DNA of 64,000 bases, from the NCBI RefSeq assembly GCF_001542875.1, contig NZ_LMAF01000003.1, positions 62,001 through 126,000 on the forward strand, read 5' to 3'. The notes beneath the pieces are model-generated. The model was not told the origin of the DNA. It worked only from the letters and a program-made list of their open reading frames with translations, and did no database searches. Of the stretch, positions 57,100-64,000 are shown piece by piece. How positions within the stretch are numbered: the stretch's first letter is position 1; every line of letters starts with the position of its first letter. A program made the translations under genes and the position numbers. The DNA comes from Erythrobacter sp. YT30 (GTDB lineage: Bacteria; Pseudomonadota; Alphaproteobacteria; Sphingomonadales; Sphingomonadaceae).

Positions 57100-57903
57100 T
57101 TATTCACCCGTCATCCCAGCGGACGCTGGGATCTGCTTGAGGATTGTGCCCAACTCGGAGCGATCCCAGCGTTCGTTGGGATGACGAGGGAGGCGCGCGG
57201 TCACATCGCCTATAACGATCAGCGCGGGGCTCTTGATTGCGTGGTCGCGCACCAGATCAGGCAGTCCTGCGAGCAATCCGCGCACAACCCACATTTCAGG
57301 GCGCGCGCCGTTTTCGATAACTGCGAGCGGCACGTCGGGCGCAAGGCCATCTGCCATCAGCTTTTCAGCGATCTGGGGCGCAGTTTTCACGCCCATGTAA
57401 ATGACGAGCGTGCGGCCCTTTCCTGCAAGACCTGACCAATCCTGATCGGATAGACCTTTGCACTGACCAGCGACAAAGCTGACAATGCTGGAGGCGTCGC
57501 GATGGGTGAGCGCGATCTGGGCTGCCGCAGCGGCTCCATTCGCGGCTGATATGCCGGGGACGATTTCAACCGGAACGCCTGCTGCGCGCGCATCTTCTGC
57601 CTCTTCGCCGCCGCGTCCGAAAATCAGGGGGTCGCCGCCTTTAAGGCGAACGACATCACACCCTGCCTTGGCTTCGCGGATCAAGAGCGCGTTGATCTGA
57701 TCTTGGGGAAGGGTGTGGCGCGCACGCTGTTTCGCGACCGAAATCAGTCGCGCATCAGGGCGAGCCATCGCGAGGATATCGCTGCTTACGAGGCCGTCGT
57801 GGACGACCACTTCCGCCCGTTCGATCAGCCGCGCAGCGCGCAGCGTCATAAGATCTGGATCGCCCGGACCTGCGCCAACAAGATAGATTGTGCCTGTTTC
57901 CAT
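57100..57903 (-). CDS. cobA: Uroporphyrinogen-III C-methyltransferase with REP-derived C-terminal tail
   Basis: SAM-dependent methylation of uroporphyrinogen III to precorrin-2, precursor of the siroheme used by CysI. The 267 residues begin with YLVGAGPGDPDLMTLRA and include VVRLKGGDPLIFGRGGEE, VPVEIVPGISA and TLVIYMGV, all family motifs. Length without the CysG N-domain is normal, so a separate dehydrogenase/ferrochelatase is needed. The last 30 or so residues (after RLPRH) are encoded by a REP-like palindrome pair, ending IPASAGMTGE, a known translated REP signature. The native stop is presumably lost or shifted. Confidence 0.92.
   Translation of the reverse strand: METGTIYLVGAGPGDPDLMTLRAARLIERAEVVVHDGLVSSDILAMARPDARLISVAKQRARHTLPQDQINALLIREAKAGCDVVRLKGGDPLIFGRGGEEAEDARAAGVPVEIVPGISAANGAAAAAQIALTHRDASSIVSFVAGQCKGLSDQDWSGLAGKGRTLVIYMGVKTAPQIAEKLMADGLAPDVPLAVIENGARPEMWVVRGLLAGLPDLVRDHAIKSPALIVIGDVTARLPRHPNERWDRSELGTILKQIPASAGMTGE
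57110..57185. repeat. REP-like doublet: two inverted 24-base palindromic units
   Basis: The unit at 57110-57133 and the reverse complement of the unit at 57162-57185 differ at only two bases. Each unit is itself a near-palindrome (ATCCCAGC / GCTGGGAT type) and they are separated by 28 bases. This is the architecture of REP doublets. It lies inside the 3' end of cobA. I saw no other copy in this window. Confidence 0.8.
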
Positions 57904-57984
57904 CGCTCCCAGATGGGCGAGAGCACCGCTGCGCGCCAGCGAGAATGGATTGGGAGGCTGTAAGGAAAGCTATTGTGTGAAAAG

Positions 57985-59109
57985 TCAGGCTTTGCCCGCG
58001 CTTATCAGCTCAACCAGCTGATCAAGCTGTTTGGAACTGCGCAAATGCAGATCGCGCTGCGGGAACGGAATTTCGACGTCGTTTTCTTTGAACAGTTTCC
58101 AGATGCGCATGTACACATCGGACCGGATATTCGCGAGCCCACCTTCAGGATCCTCAATCCAGAAGCGCACGTCGAAATTAACTGAGTTGTCGCCGAATTC
58201 CATCACGTTCACGCGCGGTTTCGGGACTTTCAAAACGCGAGGCGTATCATCGACAGCCTGGTAAAGCAGCTTTGTCACCAGCTCCAGATCGCTGTCATAG
58301 GACACGCCCACGGGCGCCTTCACCCGTACATCCTTGGAAGAGTACGACCAGTTGACCACCTGATTGATCATCAGGTTTTCATTGGGAATGAGGTGTTCCG
58401 TCTGATCGCGCGTGATGACAGAGATGGCACGAATGCCAATCTTGCGGATTTGGCCAACGGCCTCGTTTCCAGCCTGATCGGTGACTGAAATGACGTCTCC
58501 CGGCTTAATCGATTTATCGAGCAGGAGAATGATGCCGGAGATGAGATTACCGAAGGTTTTTTGAAGACCGAAACCAATCGCAAGGCCAAACGCACCACCT
58601 GCAAAGGCGAGCGCGGTGAGATCAATCCCCAGCATGTCCATGCCGATAAAGAATGCAATGCCCCAGATCGCGATGGTGCTGAGTTTTTCGGCGAGAACTT
58701 TCTGGCTGCCATCGAAGCGCGAGATCTTGCGGATCGCGGTGCGGCTGAGTCGGGTTACGAACCACGCAACCGTCACCACCAGCAGGATCACGCCGATAAT
58801 CAGCAGTCCATCGAGCAGAGAAAAGCGGAAATTGCCGATCTCGAAAGCTGCTTCGTGAAGATATCTGAGCAGTGCGCCAGCAGTTTCGCTTTGCGCCTCA
58901 GCACCTTCGATCAGATTGTTCGAACCTTCGACGACTTCGACCGGTTCTTCTGGTGTCGGCTGAGTTTCTTCTGCTGGAGCCTCTGGTTCTTGTGCGCCCT
59001 CTGGATCAGTAGCTGTATCGGATTGTTCGCTGCCGTCAGCGGGCGTTGAGGTTTCATCCGTAGTCGGATCGGTTACTTCCGTCGCTGAATTGGGCGTTGT
59101 TGCGGTCAT
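57985..59109 (-). CDS. Mechanosensitive ion channel, MscS family
   Basis: A 374-residue inner-membrane channel protein. The first 80 residues are acidic, Pro/Thr-rich and probably disordered. Transmembrane helices follow at about 105-125, 145-165 and the pore helix with FAGGAFGLAIGFGLQ near 175-190. The MscS beta domain shows DKSIKPGDVISV and LIPNENLMINQVVNWSY, ending with the alpha-beta domain and IPFPQRDLHLRS. Its ATG shares one base with the metC stop, so it is translated with the sulfur genes. Confidence 0.9.
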   Translation of the reverse strand: MTATTPNSATEVTDPTTDETSTPADGSEQSDTATDPEGAQEPEAPAEETQPTPEEPVEVVEGSNNLIEGAEAQSETAGALLRYLHEAAFEIGNFRFSLLDGLLIIGVILLVVTVAWFVTRLSRTAIRKISRFDGSQKVLAEKLSTIAIWGIAFFIGMDMLGIDLTALAFAGGAFGLAIGFGLQKTFGNLISGIILLLDKSIKPGDVISVTDQAGNEAVGQIRKIGIRAISVITRDQTEHLIPNENLMINQVVNWSYSSKDVRVKAPVGVSYDSDLELVTKLLYQAVDDTPRVLKVPKPRVNVMEFGDNSVNFDVRFWIEDPEGGLANIRSDVYMRIWKLFKENDVEIPFPQRDLHLRSSKQLDQLVELISAGKA

Positions 59110-60317
59110 TAATGATCCAGTTTTTCCAATGCGTATCTAAGGTCTTCTATCAGATCGCCGGGATCTTCCAAGCCGATGGACAGCCGGATGGCGGCTTGCG
59201 GTTTGTCGTTATCAGTCAACGTGGGCGCACCCATGGTGGCGCGGTGCTGGTGCGGGAAGATTGGGAGGGCAAGGCTCTCATAGCCGCCCCAACTGTATCC
59301 GATCCCGAAAAGCGAGAGGTTGTCGACGACATGCGCGCTCGCTTCAGGATCATCGCTCGACAGGACAAAGCTGAAGAGACCGCACCCCCCGGTGAAATCA
59401 CGGCTCCACAGCGCATGGCCAGCATCGCCGGGTAGCATGGGGCACATCACCCTCGCGATTTGCGGTTGTTCCTTGAGCCATGTCGCGATTTCGATCGCGC
59501 TCGCCGTTGATCGCTCTAGCCGCACCGCCATTGTCCTTAAGCCCCGTGCGGCAAGCGCTGCATCATCGGGAGAGACCACCTGACCCAATTCCTGAGAGGT
59601 TCTGCGCAGCGCGCGATACCAGCGCTCGCCTGCCGATACGCTGCCCATCATCAGGTCAGAATGGCCGCCCACATGCTTTGACAGGCTCTGCATCACGATA
59701 TCGCAGCCGCGCTCCAGAGCAGGAAAACCGAGCGCGCTTGCCCACGTGTTGTCGATCAGGCTGACGGCCCCTGCCTCTTTGGCAATCGCGGAGAGCGCGG
59801 GAATGTCGCACACTTCCATCGTCAGGCTGCCGGGATTTTCAAGCCATACGGCGCGCGGGCAGGTGCTGGCGACCAAATCTCCGAAAGCAGCGATATCAAG
59901 CGGGTCGAAAAAGTGATGCGTGATGCCAAGCCGTTTCAGCAATCCCGTCGCCATCGCGCGCGAGGGATCGTAGGCGTTGTCTGTCACCAGCAAGGCGTCG
60001 CCGGGTTTGAGCACGGTTAGGAGCGCACCTGCAATCGCCGCGACACCGCTGGGATAAAGCACGGTACCGTGCGCTCCCGGTTCTATCTCGGTCAAAGCTT
60101 CAGCAAGGGACCACTGTGTCGGCGCCCCGCGTCGGCCATAGAAGAAATCGCCATCTGCGTTGGATTTGTTGGCAGCCTTTCGTTCGGCCTCGCTGGTGTA
60201 GAGATGCGTCGATGCTCGCCACACTGGCGTGTTTACGACACGGCCTGTCCATTCCTCGCGCCGCCCGGCATGGGTGATGCGGGTTTCGGGCTTTAGATCC
60301 TTGCCATCATCGCTCAT
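59109..60317 (-). CDS. metC: Cystathionine beta-lyase (Cys/Met metabolism PLP enzyme)
   Basis: Fold-type I PLP enzyme of 402 residues, most like MetC, releasing homocysteine from cystathionine. The PLP Lys is in QSLSKHVGGHSDLMMG, with DNTWAS and the YPSGVAAI segment also present. Related lyases and synthases share these motifs, so the exact reaction is probable rather than certain. It overlaps sseA by 4 bases upstream and the mscS start downstream. Confidence 0.85.
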   Translation of the reverse strand: MSDDGKDLKPETRITHAGRREEWTGRVVNTPVWRASTHLYTSEAERKAANKSNADGDFFYGRRGAPTQWSLAEALTEIEPGAHGTVLYPSGVAAIAGALLTVLKPGDALLVTDNAYDPSRAMATGLLKRLGITHHFFDPLDIAAFGDLVASTCPRAVWLENPGSLTMEVCDIPALSAIAKEAGAVSLIDNTWASALGFPALERGCDIVMQSLSKHVGGHSDLMMGSVSAGERWYRALRRTSQELGQVVSPDDAALAARGLRTMAVRLERSTASAIEIATWLKEQPQIARVMCPMLPGDAGHALWSRDFTGGCGLFSFVLSSDDPEASAHVVDNLSLFGIGYSWGGYESLALPIFPHQHRATMGAPTLTDNDKPQAAIRLSIGLEDPGDLIEDLRYALEKLDH

Positions 60318-61165
60318 TGTGGGCCTGCCGCCTTGGGAGTGGCGGGATCAGCGCTCCATTCAGACCAGCTGCCATCGTATAGCGCCGTGTCGGTTTTCCC
60401 AATCAACTCCAATGCAAATAGAAGGACGCTCGCAGTGACGCCGCTGCCGCAAGTCGTCGTGATGGGGCGCGAGGGGTCCACTCCGGCCTCTTCAAAGATC
60501 GTGCGCAGATCATGGGGCGATTTGAAAGTCCCATCCGCTTTAAACAGGGTGTTGAAAGGCACATTGAAGGACCCCGGAATGCGGCCGTTCTGCCCTCCAT
60601 GAACCGGATCGATGCCATGTCCAAAGACCCGATCCGCGCTCCTTGCATCGACGACTTGCTCCGACTTGCTCTCAATATTGGCGAGCATATCGGCCTTGTA
60701 GCGCACCCGCGATGGCGCTTCGCCTGCGTCATGGCCTGCCGTTAGCGACGAAGCCTCGCCTTCCTCAACACCGCGGCCTTCCGCTCGCCATTTCGCCATT
60801 CCGCCATCGAGGATTGCGACGTTTTCGACGCCATGTGCTTTTAGGGCAAACCATGCACGCGCGGAGGTTTTGACTGCGCTATCATCGTAAAGGACAATTT
60901 CATTGCCGGTCGCGCCCAGCTCGGCAAGGCGCGCCTCGACTTGCGCCTTGTTTGGCAGAGCGGCGGGCACGTCGCAAGTCTTGTCGGTGAAACTCGCCAG
61001 ATCAAGGAACTGCGCCCCGGGTATATGACCTGCTTCAAACTCGGCACGCGCATCGCGGCCTGCATTGGGCAAGTGCATGCTTGCATCAAGGATTTTGATA
61101 TCCGAACTCTGAAGGGCGTCAGCCAGCCACTGCGTTGACACAAGAACCGGGAAAGTATCGCTCAT
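60314..61165 (-). CDS. sseA: 3-mercaptopyruvate sulfurtransferase
   Basis: Two-domain rhodanese-fold enzyme transferring sulfur from 3-mercaptopyruvate to acceptors. The 283 residues show domain 1 (STQWLADALQ ... GHIPGAQFLDL) and domain 2 with the active-site loop TTCGSGVTASV; the CGSGVT loop distinguishes it from thiosulfate sulfurtransferases (CRKGxT). It is the first gene of the sseA-metC-mscS run. Confidence 0.9.
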   Translation of the reverse strand: MSDTFPVLVSTQWLADALQSSDIKILDASMHLPNAGRDARAEFEAGHIPGAQFLDLASFTDKTCDVPAALPNKAQVEARLAELGATGNEIVLYDDSAVKTSARAWFALKAHGVENVAILDGGMAKWRAEGRGVEEGEASSLTAGHDAGEAPSRVRYKADMLANIESKSEQVVDARSADRVFGHGIDPVHGGQNGRIPGSFNVPFNTLFKADGTFKSPHDLRTIFEEAGVDPSRPITTTCGSGVTASVLLFALELIGKTDTALYDGSWSEWSADPATPKAAGPQ

Positions 61166-61226
61166 TCGCGCTGGGTAGCCGCCGCCAAGGCGCGCGCCAA
61201 GGCCCCAATTGCTAGCCAGTAAAACG

Positions 61227-62468
61227 TCAGGCGGCCTGCGGTTTGGGTGTTTCAGCTTTCACTTCGCGCGCCAAGAGCCCGATTATGCCACCCGGCGGAG
61301 TATCAAGCGGGATGGGGTGAACTCTTCCCGTTGTGGCTGCGCTGGGCAGGCCGATCACAAAACTGCGCTGTCTCACATCAGCGTTTCCGACTTTCAAACC
61401 GACAAGAGCGAGCGGAATGAACAGGGGTTTTTGCGCCTGACGCATGGGGCGCACTTCTTTCAGTGGCAATTGCAATTGTGCTGTGATGGTTCGACATTGC
61501 TGTGGGCCAATGCGCTCAATTGTCTCCAGAGTTGGCAGGTCGGCTCCATTTGCCTGTGTGGGGGCCGCGCTCTGCGCGCACACCAACTGGCTTAACACCG
61601 AAATGTCACGAACCCCTCTATCGGATCGATTGTGCAGGGTGATGCGGCAATCGAGCGTGAACATCATCAAGGATCGGGTCGCATTGGTGATGTCGAGTTC
61701 AAGATCTATGCGGGGCGCGGCGTTCGCTGGAATGGACGGAGCGGCCTGTGGCCCAGATTCAGTGCTATTTGCGGGCGATAGAGGTGGAGCCATTGCTGCC
61801 TGATCTTGGATCGCCATTGCCGGGCGCCGCGTTTTGGAATTGTGAGACCGCATAAAGGCAAAGGCCCCAGCAAGCAGTGCAAGCGCCAGAAGGGCAGCAG
61901 CCCATATCCAGAGCGGCATGGGAACGGGTTCCGGCTCTGAAGCTGGCAAGGCAACATTGCCAACATCAATCGAAGGAGCGGGAGAGCTTGCGCCCTCTTG
62001 CGGCAAAACTGGCGATGTACCTTCGCTTTCCGACGTTAGCGGGCCGGGCGCTGCAACTTCCGCAGGCGCAGTGGGGGCGACAGTTTGCGGCCTTGTACCT
62101 TGGCTCGCGCCACTTTGCGACCTTTGCGCAGGCGGGCTGGCAGATGTGCTCGGCTCCGGCCTGGTGACAGGACTTGCCGGTGGCAGGGTGACGTCCAGCG
62201 TCTCATTCCCAGCGCCAGAAGGCGACGCACCATTTGATTGCGAAGGTGGAGGCGTTTGCGCTTCCTCGCTCGGCTGGGCAGGTTGCGAGGTTTGGTCAGG
62301 GATCGAACGCGGTGCAATCGGAACGCCAGATCGAACGTCGACCGGGCCTTGTGGTGCAGGGGTGGGCGTTGGTGTCGGTTCTGGCAGATTAAAGCTCTGC
62401 GCGTGTGCCCCTTGCGCGCCAATCGCGCCGGCAGCGAGTGCAAGCGAAACCGCTGCTGATCGCAGCAT
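61227..62468 (-). CDS. Uncharacterised exported membrane protein, proline/serine-rich
   Basis: A 413-residue protein (ATG at 62468 with AAAGG just upstream; an ATG at 62513 is possible). A signal peptide (MLRSAAVSLALAAG ... AHAQS) is followed by about 140 residues very rich in Pro, Ser, Thr and Gln. One transmembrane helix (PLWIWAAALLALALLAGAFAF) lies near residue 177. The C-terminal domain (about 240-380) is strand-rich: DLELDITNATRSLMMFTLDC, LPLKEVRPM and IPLALVGLKVG. This layout puts a disordered periplasmic part outside and a beta domain inside. I do not recognise the family; no enzyme motif is visible. Confidence 0.65.
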   Translation of the reverse strand: MLRSAAVSLALAAGAIGAQGAHAQSFNLPEPTPTPTPAPQGPVDVRSGVPIAPRSIPDQTSQPAQPSEEAQTPPPSQSNGASPSGAGNETLDVTLPPASPVTRPEPSTSASPPAQRSQSGASQGTRPQTVAPTAPAEVAAPGPLTSESEGTSPVLPQEGASSPAPSIDVGNVALPASEPEPVPMPLWIWAAALLALALLAGAFAFMRSHNSKTRRPAMAIQDQAAMAPPLSPANSTESGPQAAPSIPANAAPRIDLELDITNATRSLMMFTLDCRITLHNRSDRGVRDISVLSQLVCAQSAAPTQANGADLPTLETIERIGPQQCRTITAQLQLPLKEVRPMRQAQKPLFIPLALVGLKVGNADVRQRSFVIGLPSAATTGRVHPIPLDTPPGGIIGLLAREVKAETPKPQAA

Positions 62469-62690
62469 CGTACCTTTCGCGGCGGCAGAGATAGAAATTC
62501 GGTTCAAACGCATGGTCAGCAGGTGTTGTCGGCAAAGCCTATCGCAATATACATGAACAAATCGCCCGTTCGGCGGTGCGGATTGAACATCTGATCGCAC
62601 CAGCGCGAGGCCTTATCGCAAATAGGCATGCGAGCGCGTTCGTCCAGTAAGCTGCTTGCGCAGCCGTGTCTTTCCCGGCAACAGCGCGGC

Positions 62691-63161
62691 ATGGATACCA
62701 CACAAGACAATGCCGGCGCTCCCGCCTTCCTCGGCAAGGATACGCCGCTGCCGCAATCACCCGAAGAGGCGCAGCTCGATTATGTGCCCAATCCGCGCGA
62801 GGGTGCGCTGTTTCTCGTGCGCTTTGCAGCGCCTGAATTCACCTCGCTGTGCCCTGTCACCAATCAGCCCGATTTTGCGCATCTGGTGATCGATTACGCG
62901 CCGGGCGAAACGATTGTGGAATCGAAAAGCCTGAAGCTGTTTCTGGGCAGTTTCCGCAATCACAACGGCTTTCACGAAGATGTGACGGTGGGCATTGGCC
63001 AGCGATTGTTTGACGAAATGAAACCCAAATGGCTGCGCATTGGCGGATATTGGTATCCGCGCGGCGGCATACCGATAGACGTGTTCTGGCAAAGCGGCGC
63101 GCCGCCTGAAGGTTTGTGGCTGCCCGATCAGGGCGTTGCGCCCTATCGCGGACGCGGGTGA
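62691..63161 (+). CDS. queF: NADPH-dependent 7-cyano-7-deazaguanine (preQ0) reductase, type I
   Basis: Reduces preQ0 to preQ1 in queuosine synthesis for tRNA modification. The ATG at 62691 gives 156 residues, fitting the unimodular type I (YkvM-like). The catalytic Cys is in [11 protein letters not shown]. The QueF motif is [15 protein letters not shown], followed by the conserved Glu in GFHEDV. It stands alone, divergent from the proline-rich membrane-protein gene and ending 20 bases from the hydrolase-fold gene. Confidence 0.93.
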   Translation: MDTTQDNAGAPAFLGKDTPLPQSPEEAQLDYVPNPREGALFLVRFAAPEFTSLCPVTNQPDFAHLVIDYAPGETIVESKSLKLFLGSFRNHNGFHEDVTVGIGQRLFDEMKPKWLRIGGYWYPRGGIPIDVFWQSGAPPEGLWLPDQGVAPYRGRG

Positions 63162-63181
63162 ACAGGTGACTTTGGGGGCGC

Positions 63182-64000
63182 TTAACTCGTTGCCGGTCTC
63201 AGCATACTGAATATGCGGCGCGGGTCATCGTGCATGACAAGTTGGCCGGATCGGTGAAACTCATTGTCGAGCTCAAAACCAAATCGATCGCAGAATTTTT
63301 GGTAGGCAGCGGTTGAAATGAACGTGCTGGTTTTACCGACGGCCACGGTCACCGGCACGTCGATTTCGCGGCACAGATCGCTGAAGTCCGATGCCTCCAG
63401 AACGACGCCCTCGCTTGGACCATCCACCTGCGATATGAAGGTGTATGTTGCGCAGCGCCGGATCAGATCGCGGATGTCGCTATTTGCGTAATACACTCTG
63501 TCCTTTGGGCTTTCACTGTAAAAATCATCGATAAAGGTGTCGAACTTGCCTTTGAGCGTGCCCGCGACAGTTGCCCGAACATAAATGCGAGCAAAGGCAG
63601 GCGCGAGCCGTGTGAGCTGCAAGGGGCGGCGAAATCCGGGCGCGACCTCTTTCAGATCTGACCATTTGGGAAACGGGATGGAGGGCGCTGCGAGAACTGC
63701 TTTCGAAACGCGCGCGCCGTGCTCTTGCAGGAAGCCCATAGCGAATGGTCCGCCGGCAGTTGCGCCCAGCACATTGCAGCGCGAAATCCCTTGCGCTTCG
63801 AGGAACGGGCCAAGGCGGCGCGCAAAATCGCGGACCATTTCCTGACGCGAATAATTGCCGGTCGTCTCGCCCATGTAGGGCCGCCAAGGGGCCAGAACCC
63901 GCAATCCCGCTTCGCGCGCGGCCGCATTTTGCTCATCGCTGAATAGCGCGCCTTCGAAGAACGGGTGGAAATAGATTACCGGAAAACCCGCGGGATCGCC
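63182..64000 (-). CDS. Alpha/beta-hydrolase-fold protein lacking the usual catalytic Ser and His (5' end cut)
   Basis: Partial gene running off the right edge; 272 residues are visible. The fold is recognisable: VIYFHPFFEG, LRVLAPWRPYMG (the strand before the nucleophile), the nucleophile-elbow region NVLGATAGGPFA, and the C-terminal FHRSGQLVMHDDP. In active relatives the elbow reads G-x-S-x-G and the late motif contains GH. Here the Ser position is Thr and the His position is Gln. It may be catalytically inactive or use altered chemistry. The missing N-terminus (beyond the window) could hold another domain, as hydrolase-fold modules are sometimes fused to regulators. Confidence 0.75.
   Translation of the reverse strand, partial: GDPAGFPVIYFHPFFEGALFSDEQNAAAREAGLRVLAPWRPYMGETTGNYSRQEMVRDFARRLGPFLEAQGISRCNVLGATAGGPFAMGFLQEHGARVSKAVLAAPSIPFPKWSDLKEVAPGFRRPLQLTRLAPAFARIYVRATVAGTLKGKFDTFIDDFYSESPKDRVYYANSDIRDLIRRCATYTFISQVDGPSEGVVLEASDFSDLCREIDVPVTVAVGKTSTFISTAAYQKFCDRFGFELDNEFHRSGQLVMHDDPRRIFSMLRPATS

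Overview
The window is GC-rich chromosomal DNA of an alphaproteobacterium. Gene order and protein character point to the order Sphingomonadales, most likely Erythrobacteraceae (an Erythrobacter-like genome). Indicators are the complete alphaproteobacterial division and cell-wall (dcw) cluster, P-II next to glutamine synthetase, the unit cobA-DUF2849-cysI-DUF934-cysH, an arginyl-tRNA-protein transferase of the Bpt type, and ATGA-type start/stop overlaps throughout. I see no rRNA, tRNA, CRISPR array, insertion sequence or prophage. Both edges cut a gene: an amidohydrolase at the left and an alpha/beta-hydrolase-fold protein at the right.

Layout. 1-5000: amidohydrolase (partial), a beta-hydroxyacid dehydrogenase, threonine ammonia-lyase and the N-end-rule transferase Bpt. 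5000-8610: a phage-type GH24 lysozyme translationally coupled to a GAF-like membrane protein, then a GGDEF-EAL protein. 8610-13550: glnA-glnB, argC, an SH3-only protein and a leucyl aminopeptidase, all on the minus strand. 13550-23600: methionine aminopeptidase, ccmA-ccmB with a coupled membrane protein, pterin dehydratase, an SDR, an S9 peptidase, an AlkA-type glycosylase, a ferredoxin, cysK, and two uncharacterised envelope genes.

23990-43345 is the dcw cluster: mraZ, rsmH, ftsL, ftsI, murE, murF, mraY, murD, ftsW, murG, murC, murB, ddl, ftsQ, ftsA and ftsZ. Nearly every junction from mraZ to ftsA is a 4-8 base overlap or a gap of 20 bases or less, so it probably reads as one transcript. 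ftsZ has its own 186-base leader containing a perfect DnaA-box sequence. The 395 bases before mraZ hold several GGGA-core repeats phased at 10 bp on both strands, which fit autoregulation by MraZ.

43400-53970: a TPR/SPOR protein, a YbjN-like protein, proC, a Bax-inhibitor-1 family protein with a strong terminator, a lipoprotein, a cobalamin riboswitch with its BtuB-like receptor, then obg, proB and an NAD-binding epimerase-like protein. proB and proC of proline synthesis are both present.

53970-61165 (minus strand) is a sulfur region: sseA-metC-mscS followed by cobA-DUF2849-cysI-DUF934-cysH. CobA makes precorrin-2 for the siroheme of CysI, CysH makes sulfite, CysI makes sulfide, and cysK (elsewhere in the window) fixes sulfide into cysteine. 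The end of cobA runs through a paired REP-like palindrome. The window closes with a proline/serine-rich membrane protein, queF and the truncated hydrolase-fold protein, whose catalytic Ser and His appear to be replaced.

I found no large novel multi-gene system. The best leads are the MraZ-box arrays, the REP-derived CobA tail, the lysozyme/GAF pair, the degenerate hydrolase and several unstudied envelope genes.
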